This document shows, piece by piece, positions 1 to 5,600 of a DNA stretch of 6,943 nt. Position 1 is the stretch's first letter; each line of letters begins with the position of its first letter. The DNA is from Bacteroidota bacterium. GTDB lineage: Bacteria; Bacteroidota; Bacteroidia; J057. The stretch is from assembly GCA_004292985.1 (NCBI GenBank), contig RDXT01000652.1, positions 1 to 6,943 on the forward strand. The letters run 5' to 3'. Both the position numbers and the translations under genes were made by a program. The notes under the pieces were generated by a model. The model worked only from the letters and a program-made list of their open reading frames with translations. It made no database searches and was not told where the DNA came from.

Positions 1-927
1 CAGCAGGTCAATTTTTCCAATATGCCTGTGCCTCCCAACACCACCCCGGAGCAGGAAGCGCAGCTAAAACGCAAGTGGGTCGAAGAGCTGCGCAGCGAAT
101 ACGAGCCGGTGAAGGTGGAGTTTGCGCCGGGCCGCTACAATGAGGTGATCTATGGACAGTCGCCCCTGCTCAAGCAGCTCCGCTGGTTTCCGCTGGTGCA
201 GATGCTGGCGGCTTTGTTTTTCATCGGACTGGTATTTGCCAATTTTGTAGTCGCCCTGCGGGGTGAGCAAAACAAAGTATGGGTCGGCCTGGCCAAAGAG
301 ACCGCCCACCAACTGGGAACGCCTGTTTCGAGCCTGATGGCCTGGATCGAGTTGCTCAAACTCCGTGCGGAAGAGCGGCCCGAAGACAAAGAGCTGATTC
401 AGGAAATGGAAAGCGATGTGCTGCGCCTCGAAAACATCGCCGAGCGTTTCTCCAAAATCGGTTCCCAGCCCGAACTGATCGAGGTCAGCCTCAAAACGGT
501 GCTCGACCGCTCGGCAGACTATATCCAGAAACGCATGACCCGCGGAGGCAAGGTGCGCTTTCGCCTCGACAACGAGATTCCGCTCGACAGCAAGCTCCAC
601 ATCAACCCCCAGCTATTTGACTGGGTAATCGAAAACCTGCTCAAAAACGCCCTCGATGCCATTGGCGATAAAGGCGGGGAAATTGTGGTGCATGCAGGCG
701 AAAAAAACAACCAGATTTTTATTGATGTTACTGATACCGGTAAGGGCATGCCCAGCAACCTGCACCGGAAGGTATTCGAACCCGGATTTACCACCAAAAA
801 ACGCGGGTGGGGCCTTGGACTCAGCCTTTCGCGGCGGATCATCGAGAACTACCACAAGGGAAAAATCTTCGTCAAATTTTCAGAACCGGGCAAAGGCACT
901 ACCTTTCGCATCTCTCTGCCGAAATAA
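1..927 (+). CDS. Sensor histidine kinase, C-terminal part (5' end outside window)
   Basis: The frame is open to the first base, so the gene is cut by the window edge; the ATG at 22 is probably internal. Numbered from that Met, the protein has one visible membrane segment (about 55-79), followed directly by a dimerisation/phosphoacceptor region with the H-box AKETAHQLGTP (His96). The ATP-binding domain comes next: N-box ENLLKNALDAI (about 204-214), G1 box DTGKGM (238-243), F-box VFEPGFTT (251-258) and G2 box GWGLGL (262-267). All motifs needed for ATP binding and His autophosphorylation are present. The family passes phosphate to a response regulator; none is visible here, and the sensing part lies upstream. 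ruvX starts 5 bp after the stop, so co-transcription is likely. The class is certain; the signal is unknown. Confidence 0.93.
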   Translation, partial: QQVNFSNMPVPPNTTPEQEAQLKRKWVEELRSEYEPVKVEFAPGRYNEVIYGQSPLLKQLRWFPLVQMLAALFFIGLVFANFVVALRGEQNKVWVGLAKETAHQLGTPVSSLMAWIELLKLRAEERPEDKELIQEMESDVLRLENIAERFSKIGSQPELIEVSLKTVLDRSADYIQKRMTRGGKVRFRLDNEIPLDSKLHINPQLFDWVIENLLKNALDAIGDKGGEIVVHAGEKNNQIFIDVTDTGKGMPSNLHRKVFEPGFTTKKRGWGLGLSLSRRIIENYHKGKIFVKFSEPGKGTTFRISLPK

Positions 928-932
928 CCCTC

Positions 933-1340
933 ATGCGCATCCTTTCGATAGACTACGGACTCAAACGCTGCGGCCTTGCCTGGACAGACCCGCTTCAGAT
1001 CAGCATTTCCGGGCTGGGAGCCGTGGCCCCCGGCATACTGGAGCAGCACCTCGGACCCCTGATAGCCGATGGGGTGAGCACGATCGTGCTTGGATATCCC
1101 ACCCGCAGCGACGGCAGCGACAGCCATGTGACCGACGAGATCCGCCAGCTCTACGAGCGCCTGAAGCTGCGCTATCCGGACAAGGAAGTATATCTCTGGG
1201 ATGAGTCCTTCTCTTCGCGCTCGGCAGCACGGGTACTGTTTGAGTCGGGGGTCAGCAAGAAAAAACGCCAGGAAAAAAGCCGCCTCGACGAAATGAGTGC
1301 CATCCTGATCCTTCGCGACTTTCTGCTTTCGAAAACCTGA
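933..1340 (+). CDS. ruvX: RuvX/YqgF-family Holliday junction resolvase
   Basis: This is a 135-aa protein of usual family length (about 135-150). The RNase H-like fold begins MRILSIDYGLKRCGLAW, with acidic Asp7 in the IDYG motif. It continues with VLGYPTRSDGS (52-62), the WDESFSS motif with Asp90/Glu91, and a final helix with Asp119 (SRLDEMSAILILRDFL). These match the metal-binding acidic residues of YqgF-fold nucleases. Family members are linked to Holliday-junction resolution and, in some bacteria, pre-16S rRNA 5' processing; which applies here cannot be read. The frame is open back to 807, but translation should start at 933: everything before it overlaps the kinase C-terminus and the family begins at MRI. 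It lies 5 bp behind the kinase gene and 28 bp ahead of def. Confidence 0.95.
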   Translation: MRILSIDYGLKRCGLAWTDPLQISISGLGAVAPGILEQHLGPLIADGVSTIVLGYPTRSDGSDSHVTDEIRQLYERLKLRYPDKEVYLWDESFSSRSAARVLFESGVSKKKRQEKSRLDEMSAILILRDFLLSKT

Positions 1341-1350
1341 TGTATTTTTG
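1320..1350 (+). promoter_or_regulatory. Candidate Bacteroidota-type promoter for def
   Basis: TATTTTTG at 1343-1350 fits the -7 consensus TAnnTTTG exactly. A weak -33 candidate, TTTCTG (1320-1325), lies about 18-19 bp upstream, inside the end of ruvX. Predicted transcription would start near 1356, leaving a leader of only 10-15 nt before the def ATG at 1369. This would allow def expression independent of the kinase-ruvX transcript. It is inferred from consensus match only. Confidence 0.5.
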
Positions 1351-1368
1351 CAGGATAATCAATGATCT

Positions 1369-1932
1369 ATGATTCTGCCTATCTACGGCTATGGCCATCA
1401 GGTGCTGAGGGAAAAAGGGAAAGACATTGGCCCTGAGTATCCCAACCTGGAAGCGTTTATCGAAAACATGTTTGAGACCATGTACAATGCCCAGGGAGTC
1501 GGGCTGGCTGCCCCGCAGGTGGGGGTGTCCATCCGTTTGTTTGTGGTAGATGCTTCACCGATGGCAGATGCAGGCAAAGATGCTGATCTTCAGGACTTTA
1601 AGCGCGTGTTTATTAATCCTGAAATCATTGCTGAAAAAGGAGACATATGGGCCTATGAAGAAGGCTGCCTCAGCATTCCGGATATACGGGAGCAGGTGCG
1701 CCGCCACGGGGAAATCGTGATCCGCTACCTCGACGAGAAATTTGTAGCCCACGAAGAGACATTTGACGGGATGAAGGCGCGGATTATCCAGCATGAATAT
1801 GACCATATCCAGGGCGTGCTTTTCACCGACCGTATCTCGCCGATGCGCAAAAATGTCAATAAGGCCCGCATGCAAAAGATTTCGCAGGGACAGATAGACC
1901 CGGCCTACCGGATGCGCTTTGCAGGCAAATAA
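1369..1932 (+). CDS. def: Peptide deformylase
   Basis: This 187-aa protein carries all three deformylase motifs: GVGLAAPQ (43-50), EGCLS (98-102) and QHEYDH (141-146). The metal ligands are Cys100, His142 and His146, with Glu143 as catalytic base. The enzyme removes the formyl group from the initiator Met of nascent proteins in the cytoplasm. Length and motif spacing are normal; the C-terminal helix (about 155-187) is the usual short extension. The ATG at 1369 is chosen because MILPIYGYGHQVLREK is the expected family N-terminus; another ATG at 1362 is out of frame. The gene sits 28 bp after ruvX and may be read both from upstream and from its own promoter at 1320-1350. Confidence 0.97.
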   Translation: MILPIYGYGHQVLREKGKDIGPEYPNLEAFIENMFETMYNAQGVGLAAPQVGVSIRLFVVDASPMADAGKDADLQDFKRVFINPEIIAEKGDIWAYEEGCLSIPDIREQVRRHGEIVIRYLDEKFVAHEETFDGMKARIIQHEYDHIQGVLFTDRISPMRKNVNKARMQKISQGQIDPAYRMRFAGK

Positions 1933-1939
1933 GACGCGC

Positions 1940-1962
1940 CAGGTGCCAGAACACTTGTTTTT
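1940..1962 (+). terminator. Weak intrinsic terminator candidate after def
   Basis: CAGGTG (1940-1945) can pair with CACTTG (1952-1957) through one G-U pair, around the 6-nt loop CCAGAA, and five T follow (1958-1962). It lies 8 bp after the def stop, the expected place to end the kinase-ruvX-def transcript. The stem is short, so termination may be partial. Confidence 0.45.
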
Positions 1963-2029
1963 CTCATAATTGTAAAAAATTTCATGTTTCGTAAGGCGTT
2001 TTTTAAAACGATTTCGGAATAGCGGGGTC

Positions 2030-2063
2030 TTTTTAATAGTTTTTCAACTTTTTTTCAACATTT
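2030..2063 (+). promoter_or_regulatory. Phased T-tracts (predicted curved DNA) upstream of the 79-aa gene promoter
   Basis: Four T-runs occur at 2030-2034, 2040-2044, 2049-2055 and 2061-2063. Their centres (2032, 2042, 2052, 2062) fall 10 bp apart, about one helical turn. In-phase A/T-tracts of this kind bend DNA. The block ends directly at the -33 element of the next promoter, where it could act like an UP element or as a site for nucoid proteins. The spacing is seen directly; the function is inferred. Confidence 0.55.
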
Positions 2064-2064
2064 C

Positions 2065-2095
2065 TTGCGTTCGCCTGTTTTGAAGTGTACATTTG
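2065..2095 (+). promoter_or_regulatory. Bacteroidota-type promoter for the 79-aa gene
   Basis: TTG (2065-2067), a 20-bp spacer and TACATTTG (2088-2095) match the Bacteroidota primary-sigma consensus (TTG at -33, TAnnTTTG at -7) with all specified bases. The expected start is near 2101-2103, giving a leader of about 33 nt before the ATG at 2135. No Shine-Dalgarno sequence is visible, which is normal in this phylum. Confidence 0.75.
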
Positions 2096-2107
2096 TAGTC
2101 CACTTCA
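2081..2107. promoter_or_regulatory. Dyad centred on the -7 element, possible operator
   Basis: TGAAGTG (2081-2087) and CACTTCA (2101-2107) are perfect 7-bp inverted repeats around 13 bp that contain the complete -7 box. One arm lies just upstream of the -7 element and the other at the predicted transcription start. A dimeric repressor bound here would block RNA polymerase. A transcript hairpin is unlikely because the left arm precedes the predicted start. No regulator is encoded in the window apart from, possibly, the 79-aa protein itself. Confidence 0.45.
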
Positions 2108-2134
2108 GGTCTTGTTTTAGTAATTTTTCAGTTT

Positions 2135-2374
2135 ATGGTCTCTTACGATCTGCAAACCCGTATTCAGCTTTCTAAGGATCTTCTGCAGAAAGAAATTGTC
2201 CGTAATCGCACGTCAGGTGTTAGCACACTGTCTTTTCGTGAGATTTCGGTGAAAATGGATTTACTGCACGAAGTAGAGCGGGTCGGAATTCGCAACCTTG
2301 GCGAAAACGAAGAGCGCAAGCTCACCCGCATGATTACCGAACTGGAGAAGATGTTCAACATTTCTCCTAACTGA
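2135..2374 (+). CDS. Small charged, probably helical protein of unknown function (79 aa)
   Basis: I do not recognise this family. The protein has no signal peptide, membrane segment or Cys. It is rich in Lys, Arg and Glu with regularly spaced Leu/Ile/Val, suggesting two or three amphipathic helices (about 5-24, 33-50 and 56-75) joined by a Ser/Thr-rich turn (RTSGVSTLSF, 24-33). It is credible as a gene because a near-consensus promoter precedes it, a strong terminator follows 24 bp after the stop, and no longer competing frame exists. It is therefore probably monocistronic. A small regulator or a partner subunit would fit the composition, but nothing in the sequence settles this. Upstream, a dyad overlaps its promoter. 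Confidence 0.8.
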   Translation: MVSYDLQTRIQLSKDLLQKEIVRNRTSGVSTLSFREISVKMDLLHEVERVGIRNLGENEERKLTRMITELEKMFNISPN

Positions 2375-2397
2375 TCACGAGCGCTTACGGGCGAAAA

Positions 2398-2437
2398 AAT
2401 AAAGAGGAGGCCGAATGGTTTCCTCTTTATTCTTTTT
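2398..2437 (+). terminator. Strong intrinsic terminator after the 79-aa gene
   Basis: A 15-bp stem with tetraloop GAAT (2413-2416) is formed by 2398-2412 and 2417-2431, with two G-U pairs near the loop. A T-rich run (TCTTTTT, 2431-2437) follows. An A-run (2394-2399) precedes the stem, so it could also work in the reverse direction. It isolates the 79-aa unit from nuoA. Confidence 0.9.
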
Positions 2438-2451
2438 ATAGGCCTCTGCTG

Positions 2452-2483
2452 TTTGCGTGTCTCCCCCTTTTCCCCTATTTTCG
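2452..2483 (+). promoter_or_regulatory. Bacteroidota-type promoter for nuoA-nuoB
   Basis: TTTG (2452-2455), a 20-bp spacer and TATTTTCG (2476-2483, one mismatch to TAnnTTTG) form a good promoter. Transcription would start near 2489-2491, about 12 nt before the nuoA ATG at 2502. It lies right after the terminator, as expected for a new transcription unit. Confidence 0.65.
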
Positions 2484-2501
2484 TCCCAAATACAAGGTCA
2501 G

Positions 2502-2897
2502 ATGCAAATGCCTTTTCTGCTCTATACTGGAATTTCGGCCTATGTGCCTCTGTTTCTGCTGATTATCGCCGGGATTGGCCTCGGTTTCCTGCTGGCCAAC
2601 CTCTCCGTGATCCTCGGCCCCTCGCGGCCCGGCATCAAAAAGGGCCTCACCTACGAAAGCGGGATGGACCCTGTCGGCACCGGACATGAGCGTTTTTCAG
2701 TGAAATTTTACCTCGTGGCCATGCTCTTCATCCTCTTCGACATCGAAGTGGTGTTTATGTACCCCTGGGCCGTGCAGTTTCGTCAGCTCACCCAAGAATT
2801 TGGCATGTTTCCTTTCTGGGAAATGATCACCTTTGTATTGATCTTGTTTGTAGGCTATATTTATATGTACAAAAAAGGCGGCCTTCGCTGGGCATAA
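2502..2897 (+). CDS. nuoA: NADH-quinone oxidoreductase subunit A
   Basis: This 131-aa membrane subunit of complex I (ND3 homologue) has three membrane helices (about 12-36, 66-88 and 103-122). The first loop carries the signature YESGMDP (51-57). The second helix carries FSVKFYLVAMLFILFDIEVVFMYPWA (65-90), with the conserved acidic pair Asp80/Glu82. The loop has Ser where mitochondrial ND3 has its switch Cys, as in E. coli NuoA. An in-frame GTG at 2457 would add 15 residues, but it lies upstream of the predicted transcription start and the added residues (SPPFPLFSSQIQGQ) are not family-like. The ATG at 2502 has AAGG (2494-2497) at suitable spacing; the ATG at 2508 is an alternative. nuoB follows after 52 bp. 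Confidence 0.95.
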   Translation: MQMPFLLYTGISAYVPLFLLIIAGIGLGFLLANLSVILGPSRPGIKKGLTYESGMDPVGTGHERFSVKFYLVAMLFILFDIEVVFMYPWAVQFRQLTQEFGMFPFWEMITFVLILFVGYIYMYKKGGLRWA

Positions 2898-2949
2898 GCG
2901 AACAATCTCCGCCCGGATTGCGTTATTCATTTACTTATTTGCGACTGAG

Positions 2950-3432
2950 ATGGGACTTGAGAAAGCATTGGCAAAGCAGGGGTATCTGCTCTCCAGCGTA
3001 GATTTTCTGACAAACTGGGCACGCACCGAATCTCTCTGGCCTATGCCGATGGGACTCGCCTGCTGCGCAATCGAAATGATGGCCTTCGCAGGCCCCAAAT
3101 ACGATGCTGCCCGCTTTGGAAGCGAAGTATTCCGCTTTTCCCCCCGTCAGGCCGACCTTATGATCGTCGCTGGCTGGTGTACCTTCAAAATGTCGCATGC
3201 CATCAAGCGTATCTGGGACCAAATGCCCGATCCGAAATGGTGCATCGCCATGGGCGCCTGCGCCTCCTCCGGCGGTATGCACCGCGTATATGGTGTCGTT
3301 CAGGGCGTTGATACCTTCCTCCCCGTGGACATCTACATCCCCGGCTGCCCACCCCGCCCCGAAACCGTGATCCACGCCCTTCAGACCCTTCAGGAAAAAA
3401 TCCGCAAAGAGCACTCTGTGCTGCAGGATTAA
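2950..3432 (+). CDS. nuoB: NADH-quinone oxidoreductase subunit B (N2 Fe-S cluster)
   Basis: This 160-aa peripheral-arm subunit holds the terminal [4Fe-4S] cluster N2, which passes electrons to quinone. The ligands are visible: adjacent Cys38-Cys39 in MGLACCAIEMMA, Cys104 in MGACASSGG and Cys133 in IPGCPPRPE. FRFSPRQADLMIVAG (61-75) and the GCPPRPE loop are family hallmarks. Two further Cys occur at 77 (GWCTFKM) and 98. The ATG at 2950 gives a normal short N-terminus ahead of SSVDFLTNWAR. In most bacteria nuoCDEF and the rest follow directly; here the stop codon is followed by repeat DNA and a convergent protease gene. The remaining complex I genes must be elsewhere or lost. Confidence 0.97.
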   Translation: MGLEKALAKQGYLLSSVDFLTNWARTESLWPMPMGLACCAIEMMAFAGPKYDAARFGSEVFRFSPRQADLMIVAGWCTFKMSHAIKRIWDQMPDPKWCIAMGACASSGGMHRVYGVVQGVDTFLPVDIYIPGCPPRPETVIHALQTLQEKIRKEHSVLQD

Positions 3433-3435
3433 TCA

Positions 3436-3477
3436 GGGTACAGGGATCAAGGAACAGGGAACAGTTTTCAGGGTTCA
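3436..3477 (+). repeat. Heptad tandem repeat, GGGNNCA orientation
   Basis: Six consecutive 7-mers, GGGTACA, GGGATCA, AGGAACA, GGGAACA, GTTTTCA and GGGTTCA, start 3 bp after the nuoB stop. The frame is constant and the two middle bases vary most. The reverse complement (TGNNCCC) is the same family as the array at 5717-5765. A run of six T (3478-3483) follows. Heptads 4 and 6 can pair through GAAC (3459-3462) and GTTC (3473-3476), so the end may act as a weak terminator for nuoAB. It is non-coding. Confidence 0.8.
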
Positions 3478-3519
3478 TTTTTTGCTCGTGAGTGGTCTCC
3501 GACCCGAAACGGAACTACA

Positions 3520-3606
3520 GCGACTAAAGTCGCCGCAACAGGTGTTCAGCGACATTAGTCGCCGATACATGTGTACCGCGACTAATGTCGCCGCTACGAG
3601 CGCTCT
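3520..3606. repeat. 29-bp-period array of three palindromic repeats
   Basis: Three 14-bp palindrome-like cores begin at 3520, 3549 and 3578, exactly 29 bp apart: GCGACTAAAGTCGC, GCGACATTAGTCGC and GCGACTAATGTCGC, each followed by CG. Cores 2 and 3 are exact reverse complements, so 3549-3591 can fold as one hairpin with 14-bp arms. The linkers are also self-complementary: AACAGGTGTT (3537-3546), TACATGTGTA (3566-3575) and GAGCGCTC (3598-3605). It resembles REP/BIME-like intergenic hairpin elements and sits between the convergent nuoB and protease genes. It could protect 3' ends or aid termination, although no T-tract follows. Confidence 0.85.
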
Positions 3607-3616
3607 GTCTCAGACC

Positions 3617-5329
3617 TCAGGGAATCACAAACGGAATCCGCTCCTCAAAACTGTCGCTCACCACTTCCAGATAATATTCTCCGGGGATAAACTTACTGAC
3701 TTTCACAGAGTAGGTGCCGCCCTGATTCGAAATAGCTGAGGCAGGCACACTTACCCGGAGTTTGTCTTTATATAAAGTGACCTGATTGAGCGTATTGCCC
3801 TCAGGAACTTTCACTTCGAGGCGGCCATTACTCAGACTCACCTGGCTTTTGGGGCTGCGGGTATAAACCGGAGCAACATCCTTGATCTCCAATACCGGCT
3901 TCTGGGGCACAGCGAAGCTAAGCGTACCCCGCTCCGGCTTGGCTGTCATGCTGATTGTTACGGTCGAAAGATCCTGTACATGGCTCAGCAGCGAGTCTGC
4001 TTTGACAGCATCGGGGATACCATATCCATACTCTTCATCCGGAAAAAGATACTGGTCAGCACTCAGGCGCACGGCCTGGATAATGTCCATGTTGGAGCGT
4101 TTGGGGTGTGCCTGACGGAGGCAGGCTACAAATCCCGCCATCAGGGGTGCAGAGTAAGAGGTGCCGTTGCCTGTGGTGATTTTTCCGTTGGGGCTGGCCA
4201 CCGTGGTGCGCTCGCCCATCGCCGTTACATCGGGCTTCACCTGTCCATCGCTGGCAGGGCCAAAGGACGAAAACGAAGATTTCATGCCCGTTTTGTTCAC
4301 AGACCCGACGCACAGCACACTGTCCGCATCGCAGGGCGCAGCAATATAATGCCAGTCGTCGGTTCCTTCGTTTCCGGCACTCACCGTTACGATGATCCCT
4401 CTGGAAGCAGCCAGATCGGCGGCGCGGGTAATGATGGGCGTGTTGCCGTCTATTTGCTCGTAGGTATAACTGCCCACCCCGTCGTCAAACTGGGTATAAC
4501 CGAGCGACGAATGGATAATATCCACCCCGATCGAGTCCACCCACTCCATGGCGCGGAGCCAGTTGTACTCTTCGATCTGGGTCTCGGAGGAGGCATCTTC
4601 GGTGCGGCAGAGGATCACAGAGACCTCAGGGGCCGTACCCACCATTGCGCCGGGTTTGTAGGCAGCAAAGGTGGACAACACATGGGTGCCATGCGAGCTT
4701 TTTTCATATACATAGGTGTCCTTGTCCACAAAGTCATAGGTATGCAGGATGCGTTTGTTCAGCCGGAGCGAGTCAAATGCCCCGATGGTATCCACCCCGC
4801 TGAATCCGGCATCAAATACCGCCACGCGAACCCCTTTGCCGGTGAATCCCCGCTCGTGCAGCGGACGGATATGGAGCATTTCGTTCTGGATAAAGGCATT
4901 GCCATAGGTCAGCGGATCACCCAGGCTTTCCTGTACGTCCTGGGGAGTGACAAAGGCCGCTGCGGCCACGCCCATCCGGCGCAGGGGGCGTATGCCCTTC
5001 ACAAAAGAAAGCCCCATGCCCTGAAGCCCCAGAATGTCGCTTTCATCTATTACCGCTGCATTCAGCCAGCGGGAGCTGCCATAGGTCTCGATACCGAGCG
5101 CCCGGAGCTGCGTCATATATCCCTGATACACAGGCAGATCCCCTATCGAGGGGCTGATCTGCTGCTTTTCGCGGATGGCAAGGGCCTCCGCACTCAGAAA
5201 AGCCTCAGGATGAGCCAGTTGCAGGGAGGCATCGGAACCCTTATCGGTAAAAAACACCCAATAGCGCTGCTGGGCGATCATGGGCAGACTGAAACAAGCG
5301 CAAAAGCTCAATAGCAGGAGTTTCTTCAT
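3617..5329 (-). CDS. Secreted subtilisin-like serine protease (S8), possible type IX sorting tail
   Basis: Counting from the longer frame (Met at 5341, 574 aa), the catalytic triad is Asp177 (VAVFDAGFSG), His217 (SSHGTHV) and Ser395 (GNGTSYSAP). Asn324 (SAGNEG) forms the oxyanion hole. I start translation at the fifth residue (ATG at 5329, 570 aa), giving a standard signal peptide (MKKLLLLSFCACFSLPMIA) with likely cleavage before QQ. No proper lipobox is seen. Residues about 25-130 (YWVFFTDKG, SSRWLNAAV) form the N-terminal region common in Bacteroidota S8 enzymes, probably a propeptide. The last ~110 residues are beta-rich and end IPGEYYLEV…FVIP, resembling a divergent type IX secretion sorting domain. 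It would act outside the cell or at the surface on peptides; the substrate is unknown. It is convergent with nuoB and flanked by oppositely oriented heptad arrays. Confidence 0.93.
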   Translation of the reverse strand: MKKLLLLSFCACFSLPMIAQQRYWVFFTDKGSDASLQLAHPEAFLSAEALAIREKQQISPSIGDLPVYQGYMTQLRALGIETYGSSRWLNAAVIDESDILGLQGMGLSFVKGIRPLRRMGVAAAAFVTPQDVQESLGDPLTYGNAFIQNEMLHIRPLHERGFTGKGVRVAVFDAGFSGVDTIGAFDSLRLNKRILHTYDFVDKDTYVYEKSSHGTHVLSTFAAYKPGAMVGTAPEVSVILCRTEDASSETQIEEYNWLRAMEWVDSIGVDIIHSSLGYTQFDDGVGSYTYEQIDGNTPIITRAADLAASRGIIVTVSAGNEGTDDWHYIAAPCDADSVLCVGSVNKTGMKSSFSSFGPASDGQVKPDVTAMGERTTVASPNGKITTGNGTSYSAPLMAGFVACLRQAHPKRSNMDIIQAVRLSADQYLFPDEEYGYGIPDAVKADSLLSHVQDLSTVTISMTAKPERGTLSFAVPQKPVLEIKDVAPVYTRSPKSQVSLSNGRLEVKVPEGNTLNQVTLYKDKLRVSVPASAISNQGGTYSVKVSKFIPGEYYLEVVSDSFEERIPFVIP

Positions 5330-5351
5330 TGTATCTATCATATTGATTCTC

Positions 5352-5359
5352 CCAAGATA
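5352..5359 (-). promoter_or_regulatory. Weak -7-like element for the protease gene
   Basis: Read on the minus strand, TATCTTGG (5359 to 5352) matches TAnnTTTG with one mismatch. It lies 22 bp before the ATG at 5329. No convincing -33 TTG is visible about 20 bp upstream, where an A-run sits on the plus strand. Transcription would start near 5346-5344, which favours the ATG at 5329 over the one at 5341. Confidence 0.3.
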
Positions 5360-5425
5360 GGGTATTCATCGGGGAGAAAAAAAGCATAGGAAGAGAGAAT
5401 TGAAGGAATGGGAGATAAAAAGTGC

Positions 5426-5481
5426 GCAGCGCCTCCCAAAATGTGGCAGCACCTCTCAAAAGCAGCGCAGCCTTTCCCAAA
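5426..5481. repeat. Degenerate direct repeat, three copies at 20-21 bp
   Basis: Copies are GCAGCGCCTCCCAAAA (5426-5441), GCAGCACCTCTCAAAA (5446-5461) and GCAGCCTTTCCCAAA (5467-5481). The shared core is GCAGC…YCAAA. Start-to-start spacing is 20 and 21 bp, about two helical turns. The array sits about 85-150 bp upstream of the protease start. It may be a set of regulator sites on one face of the DNA, or a decayed simple repeat. Confidence 0.6.
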
Positions 5482-5567
5482 CCTGCGGATGTTTTGGGGG
5501 AAAAGCACATCAATTGATTATTTCGAAAAAATACTATTTTATCCTATAACTACATTCATTCAAATTA

Positions 5568-5596
5568 TTGACTTTCAACTATTTACACTCTATAAA
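5568..5596 (+). promoter_or_regulatory. E. coli-like sigma-70-type promoter facing the hydrolase gene
   Basis: TTGACT (5568-5573), exactly 17 bp, then TATAAA (5591-5596) is a near-perfect -35/-10 pair by the E. coli consensus. The predicted start is near 5602-5604, at the first base of the tandem palindromes. In Bacteroidota the usual -7 box differs, so activity is uncertain, although the TTG would also serve as -33. The leader to the hydrolase ATG would be about 148 nt. Confidence 0.45.
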
Positions 5597-5600
5597 AAAA

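Noticed and set aside
807..932. 42-residue N-terminal extension of RuvX
   Set aside because: It overlaps the kinase C-terminal motif coding in another frame, and the family starts at the MRILSIDYG strand (ATG 933).
656..1204. 182-aa plus-strand open frame across the kinase-ruvX junction
   Set aside because: It overlaps two well-supported genes in another frame and has an Arg/Pro/His-rich composition without family features.
2457..2501. GTG start adding 15 residues to NuoA
   Set aside because: It lies upstream of the predicted transcription start, and the added residues are not like NuoA N-termini.
2898..2949. Hairpin CAATC/GATTG in the nuoA-nuoB gap as a terminator
   Set aside because: The stem is about five pairs with a mismatch and no adjoining T-tract; read-through to nuoB is expected.
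3520..3606. CRISPR-like array with 29-bp period
   Set aside because: Total unit length is 29 bp including the linker; cores are only 14 bp, linkers are palindromic, there are three units and no cas genes. It fits a REP-like palindrome array instead.
3482..3739. 85-aa plus-strand open frame across the palindrome array
   Set aside because: Its sequence is translated repeat DNA followed by the antisense of the protease C-terminus, with no supported start.
3980..5314. 444-aa open frame on the plus strand across the protease gene
   Set aside because: It is antisense to a protease with an intact catalytic triad, is Gly/Arg/His-rich and shows no family features; it is a shadow of G+C-rich codon use.
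5285..5329. Lipoprotein signal (Cys in LLSFCACFSL)
   Set aside because: Neither Cys is preceded by a lipobox-like L-[AST]-[GA]; the MIA/QQ signal peptidase I site fits better.
5241..5513. 90-aa minus-strand open frame spanning the protease signal peptide region
   Set aside because: It overlaps the protease start in another frame. Its upstream half only translates the three-copy direct repeat.
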